64,000 nucleotides of DNA from Flavobacterium sp. GSB-24 (GTDB lineage: Bacteria; Bacteroidota; Bacteroidia; Flavobacteriales; Flavobacteriaceae): NCBI RefSeq assembly GCF_027924665.1, contig NZ_AP027043.1:2418001-2482000 (forward strand), in the 5' to 3' direction. Below, piece by piece: positions 61,933 through 64,000 of the stretch. Each line of letters starts with the position of its first letter. Within the stretch, counting starts at the first letter, position 1. A model generated the notes under the pieces. It searched no databases and was not told the origin of the DNA. It was given only the letters and a program-made list of their open reading frames with translations. The translations under genes were made by a program, and so were the position numbers.

Positions 61933-64000
61933 ATGAAAAATATGAAAAAACTACTCGTTATTATATTCGTATTTTCAATACAGTTTATAAATGCCCAAGA
62001 TCAGGAATTAGCTCGTGCAAAACGATTTTTTGATAAAACATATTACAGCGAAGCAATTGTTTTATACCAAAAATTAGCTGACGAAAAACCTTCGCAAGAA
62101 GTAATAAAAAATCTAGCCGATTCTTATTTCTATACCAACGACTTGGTAAAAGCACAACGCTATTATCGTCTACTAATTAATAATTATGGTAATAATTTAG
62201 ATAGAGCTTATTATTTTAGATATGCACAAACTCTAAAAGCAACCAATAGTGCTGATGATGCCAATGCAGCCTTAAAAGAATATTATTCTAAATCTACTAA
62301 TGCAGAAGACATTATTAATTTCGAAAAAGAGCTTAAAACATTAGAAAATGTTACCGCAATAGGAAAGCGTTTCGAGATTAAAAACTTGCCCATAAATACT
62401 CCCAACTCTGAATTTGGAGCCGTAAAATATAAAGAGAATCTTGTTTTTGCAGGAGTCAAATTAAAGCCGGGCTGGTTTGATAAAAAATACAAATGGGACA
62501 ATGAAACCTATTTGAATTTAGTTACCATTCCGTTAAAAAATATTAATGCGTCGGATTCTATTGTACACTATTTTGCTAAAGAATTAAAAACAGGAATGCA
62601 CGAATCAAATGCTGTTTTTACCAAAGATGGTAAAACAATGTATTTTACCCGAAACAATTCTAAAAACGGAAAGAAAAAGAAAGACGACAAAAAAATCTCT
62701 AATCTTCAGATTTTTAAAGCTGAATTAGTGAACGGGAAATGGACCAATATTACATCGCTTCCTTTCAATAGTCCGAACTATTCTGTTGAACATCCAGCTT
62801 TAAGTGCCGACGAAAAAGTATTGTATTTTGCTTCTGATATGCCGGGTTCTCTTGGTTCGTTTGATATTTATGCTGTAAATGTAAATAAAGGGGCATTTGA
62901 TACGCCAAAAAATTTAGGTCCATTAGTAAATACAGATAAAAGAGAACAATTTCCTTTTGCATCTGCAGATAATAAACTTTATTTTTCTTCGGATGGACAT
63001 TTAGGTTACGGATCTTTAGATGTTTTTGTATCTGAAATCAACGGAAATGAATATTCAAAACCAGTTAATATCGGTTTGCCATTAAATTCAAATCTAGATG
63101 ATTTTGCATTTAATATTGATTCCAATACCAAAGAAGGTTTTTTTGCATCGAATAGAGAAGGAGGAAAGGGCAGTGACGATATTTATCAATTCAAAGAAAT
63201 TAAAGATTTAATTGTAGAAGATTGTAAACAATTTATCACAGGAATAATTACAGATGTTGATACGAAATTGGCTTTAGAAAATGCAACGGTAATTTTACAA
63301 GATGCAGAGAATAAAACTTTAAATACAATAACAACTGCAGCCGACGGAAAATTCAGTTTTACAGTGGCCTGCGAAGCTTCTTATAAAGTTTCGGCTTTTA
63401 AGGAGAAGTATACTAATGAATCTAAATCGTTGACTTTAGGAAAAACTAGAGATGCTGTAAGCGATGCATCTTTAGCATTAAAATCTTTAGAAGCCATTAA
63501 GCAGGAAGAAAAACAAATTGCAGAAAACAAGAGAAAGCAGGAAATCATTATCGAAGAAGAAAACAAGAAAAAAGCTGAACTTGCTGCAATAGAATTAAAA
63601 CAAAAAGAGAAAAAAGCCAAAGAAGCTGCAATAGCTGCGGCAGAAGTTAAAAAACAGGAAAAAGTAAAAGAAATTTTAGCGACAGAAAAAGATGTTGTAC
63701 GCGATAAAGACAGATTAATCATCAAAACTGATCCAATTTATTTTGATTACAACATGTGGTACATTCGTAAAGAATCAAAAGTTGTTTTAGGGCGAGTTGT
63801 CGATTTAATGAAGAAATATCCAGGAATGGTAATCGAGATTGGATCACATACCGATTCTCGCGGAAATGCCAAATTCAATGAAGATCTATCTCAAAAAAGA
63901 GCCAATTCTACACGAGAATTTATAATTCAATCTGGAATTGATGCCAAGAGAGTTTCTGCAAAAGGTTACGGAGAATCTGTGCCAATTGTAAAATGTAAAA
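61933..64000 (+). CDS. OmpA family protein with TPR and beta-propeller repeats, 3' end cut
   Basis: At least 689 residues; the window ends before the stop. ATG at 61933 (a second ATG three codons later is possible). Signal peptide (KKLLVIIFVFSIQFINAQ), TPR-like helices (RAKRFFDKTYYSEAIVLYQKLADEKP), PD40/WD40-type blades (HPALSADEKVLYFASDMPGSLGSFDIY; FPFASADNKLYFSSDGHLGYGSLDVF), a carboxypeptidase-like beta domain near residue 440, a long Lys/Glu/Ala coiled coil, and an OmpA peptidoglycan-binding domain (IGSHTDSRGNAKFNEDLSQKRA). It anchors the module to the cell wall. Confidence 0.92.
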   Translation, partial: MKNMKKLLVIIFVFSIQFINAQDQELARAKRFFDKTYYSEAIVLYQKLADEKPSQEVIKNLADSYFYTNDLVKAQRYYRLLINNYGNNLDRAYYFRYAQTLKATNSADDANAALKEYYSKSTNAEDIINFEKELKTLENVTAIGKRFEIKNLPINTPNSEFGAVKYKENLVFAGVKLKPGWFDKKYKWDNETYLNLVTIPLKNINASDSIVHYFAKELKTGMHESNAVFTKDGKTMYFTRNNSKNGKKKKDDKKISNLQIFKAELVNGKWTNITSLPFNSPNYSVEHPALSADEKVLYFASDMPGSLGSFDIYAVNVNKGAFDTPKNLGPLVNTDKREQFPFASADNKLYFSSDGHLGYGSLDVFVSEINGNEYSKPVNIGLPLNSNLDDFAFNIDSNTKEGFFASNREGGKGSDDIYQFKEIKDLIVEDCKQFITGIITDVDTKLALENATVILQDAENKTLNTITTAADGKFSFTVACEASYKVSAFKEKYTNESKSLTLGKTRDAVSDASLALKSLEAIKQEEKQIAENKRKQEIIIEEENKKKAELAAIELKQKEKKAKEAAIAAAEVKKQEKVKEILATEKDVVRDKDRLIIKTDPIYFDYNMWYIRKESKVVLGRVVDLMKKYPGMVIEIGSHTDSRGNAKFNEDLSQKRANSTREFIIQSGIDAKRVSAKGYGESVPIVKCK

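Noticed and set aside
63381..63725. 114-residue Ser/Phe-rich minus-strand ORF at the window end
   Set aside because: It is the complement of the Lys/Glu coiled-coil region of the OmpA gene, where reverse frames are open by composition.

Overview
The window is AT-rich chromosomal DNA from a member of the Bacteroidota, most likely Flavobacterium. Supporting evidence: type IX secretion proteins (a type B sorting C-terminal domain with a PorP/SprF partner), a one-piece SecDF, DUF5723 and PorP-like outer-membrane proteins, and many copies of the Bacteroidota promoter element TAnnTTTG. I recognise no tRNA, rRNA, insertion sequence, prophage or CRISPR array. Most of the window is core genome with short accessory stretches.

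Layout. 1-4650: end of pyrD, a DUF3307/satD pair, an HMG-CoA lyase and a lipoprotein/DUF5723 pair. 4.8-8.5 kb: guaB, a small RpoA-CTD-like protein, and a TetR-regulated tet(X)-type FAD monooxygenase broken by one missing base. 8.8-17.4 kb: an L,D-transpeptidase, a nudK-like Nudix hydrolase, purA, a Fur-family regulator, rel/spoT, an RNA methyltransferase, an unknown protein and an alkaline-phosphatase-family protein. 17.5-23.7 kb: a MoxR/DUF58/DUF4350/DUF4129/SpoIIM/RDD membrane cluster. 23.8-33.3 kb: two small envelope proteins, a TRIC-type channel, a surface-glycan cluster (GNAT, Wzx-like flippase, four glycosyltransferases, FdtA-like cupin) and an FtsE-like ATPase. 33.6-40.1 kb: a 22-or-so-repeat TPR protein, a PhzF protein, an outer-membrane barrel and a GreA-like protein. 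40.5-44.2 kb: two tandem asparagine synthetase genes. 44.5-56.8 kb: gyrB, mdh, secDF, a PagL-like barrel, lgt, yidD, cysS, folE and an aminotransferase. 56.8-64 kb: a PDZ aspartyl protease and a type IX type B export module.

How genes work together. guaB and purA are the two branches of purine nucleotide synthesis from IMP, and rel/spoT sets (p)ppGpp, which commonly inhibits such enzymes. lgt, secDF and yidD serve envelope protein biogenesis. The last three genes form one exported adhesin-like protein with its outer-membrane partner and an OmpA-type anchor.

Most unusual signals. (1) Eight alternating TATTAC/GTAATA half-sites, each starting exactly 14 bp after the last (1577-1680), lie between divergent satD and the lyase gene. 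(2) The second asparagine synthetase has lost the N-terminal nucleophile Cys (Ser instead) and two other glutaminase residues, but keeps the synthetase site, next to an intact paralogue. (3) At least seven genes carry directly upstream a degenerate array with strict 7- or 8-bp period, with a different consensus at most loci. (4) Two divergent glycosyltransferase genes share one perfect 17-bp palindrome made of two opposed TATATTTG boxes. Start codons were moved from TTG/GTG to a downstream ATG wherever family conservation or promoter position argued for it.
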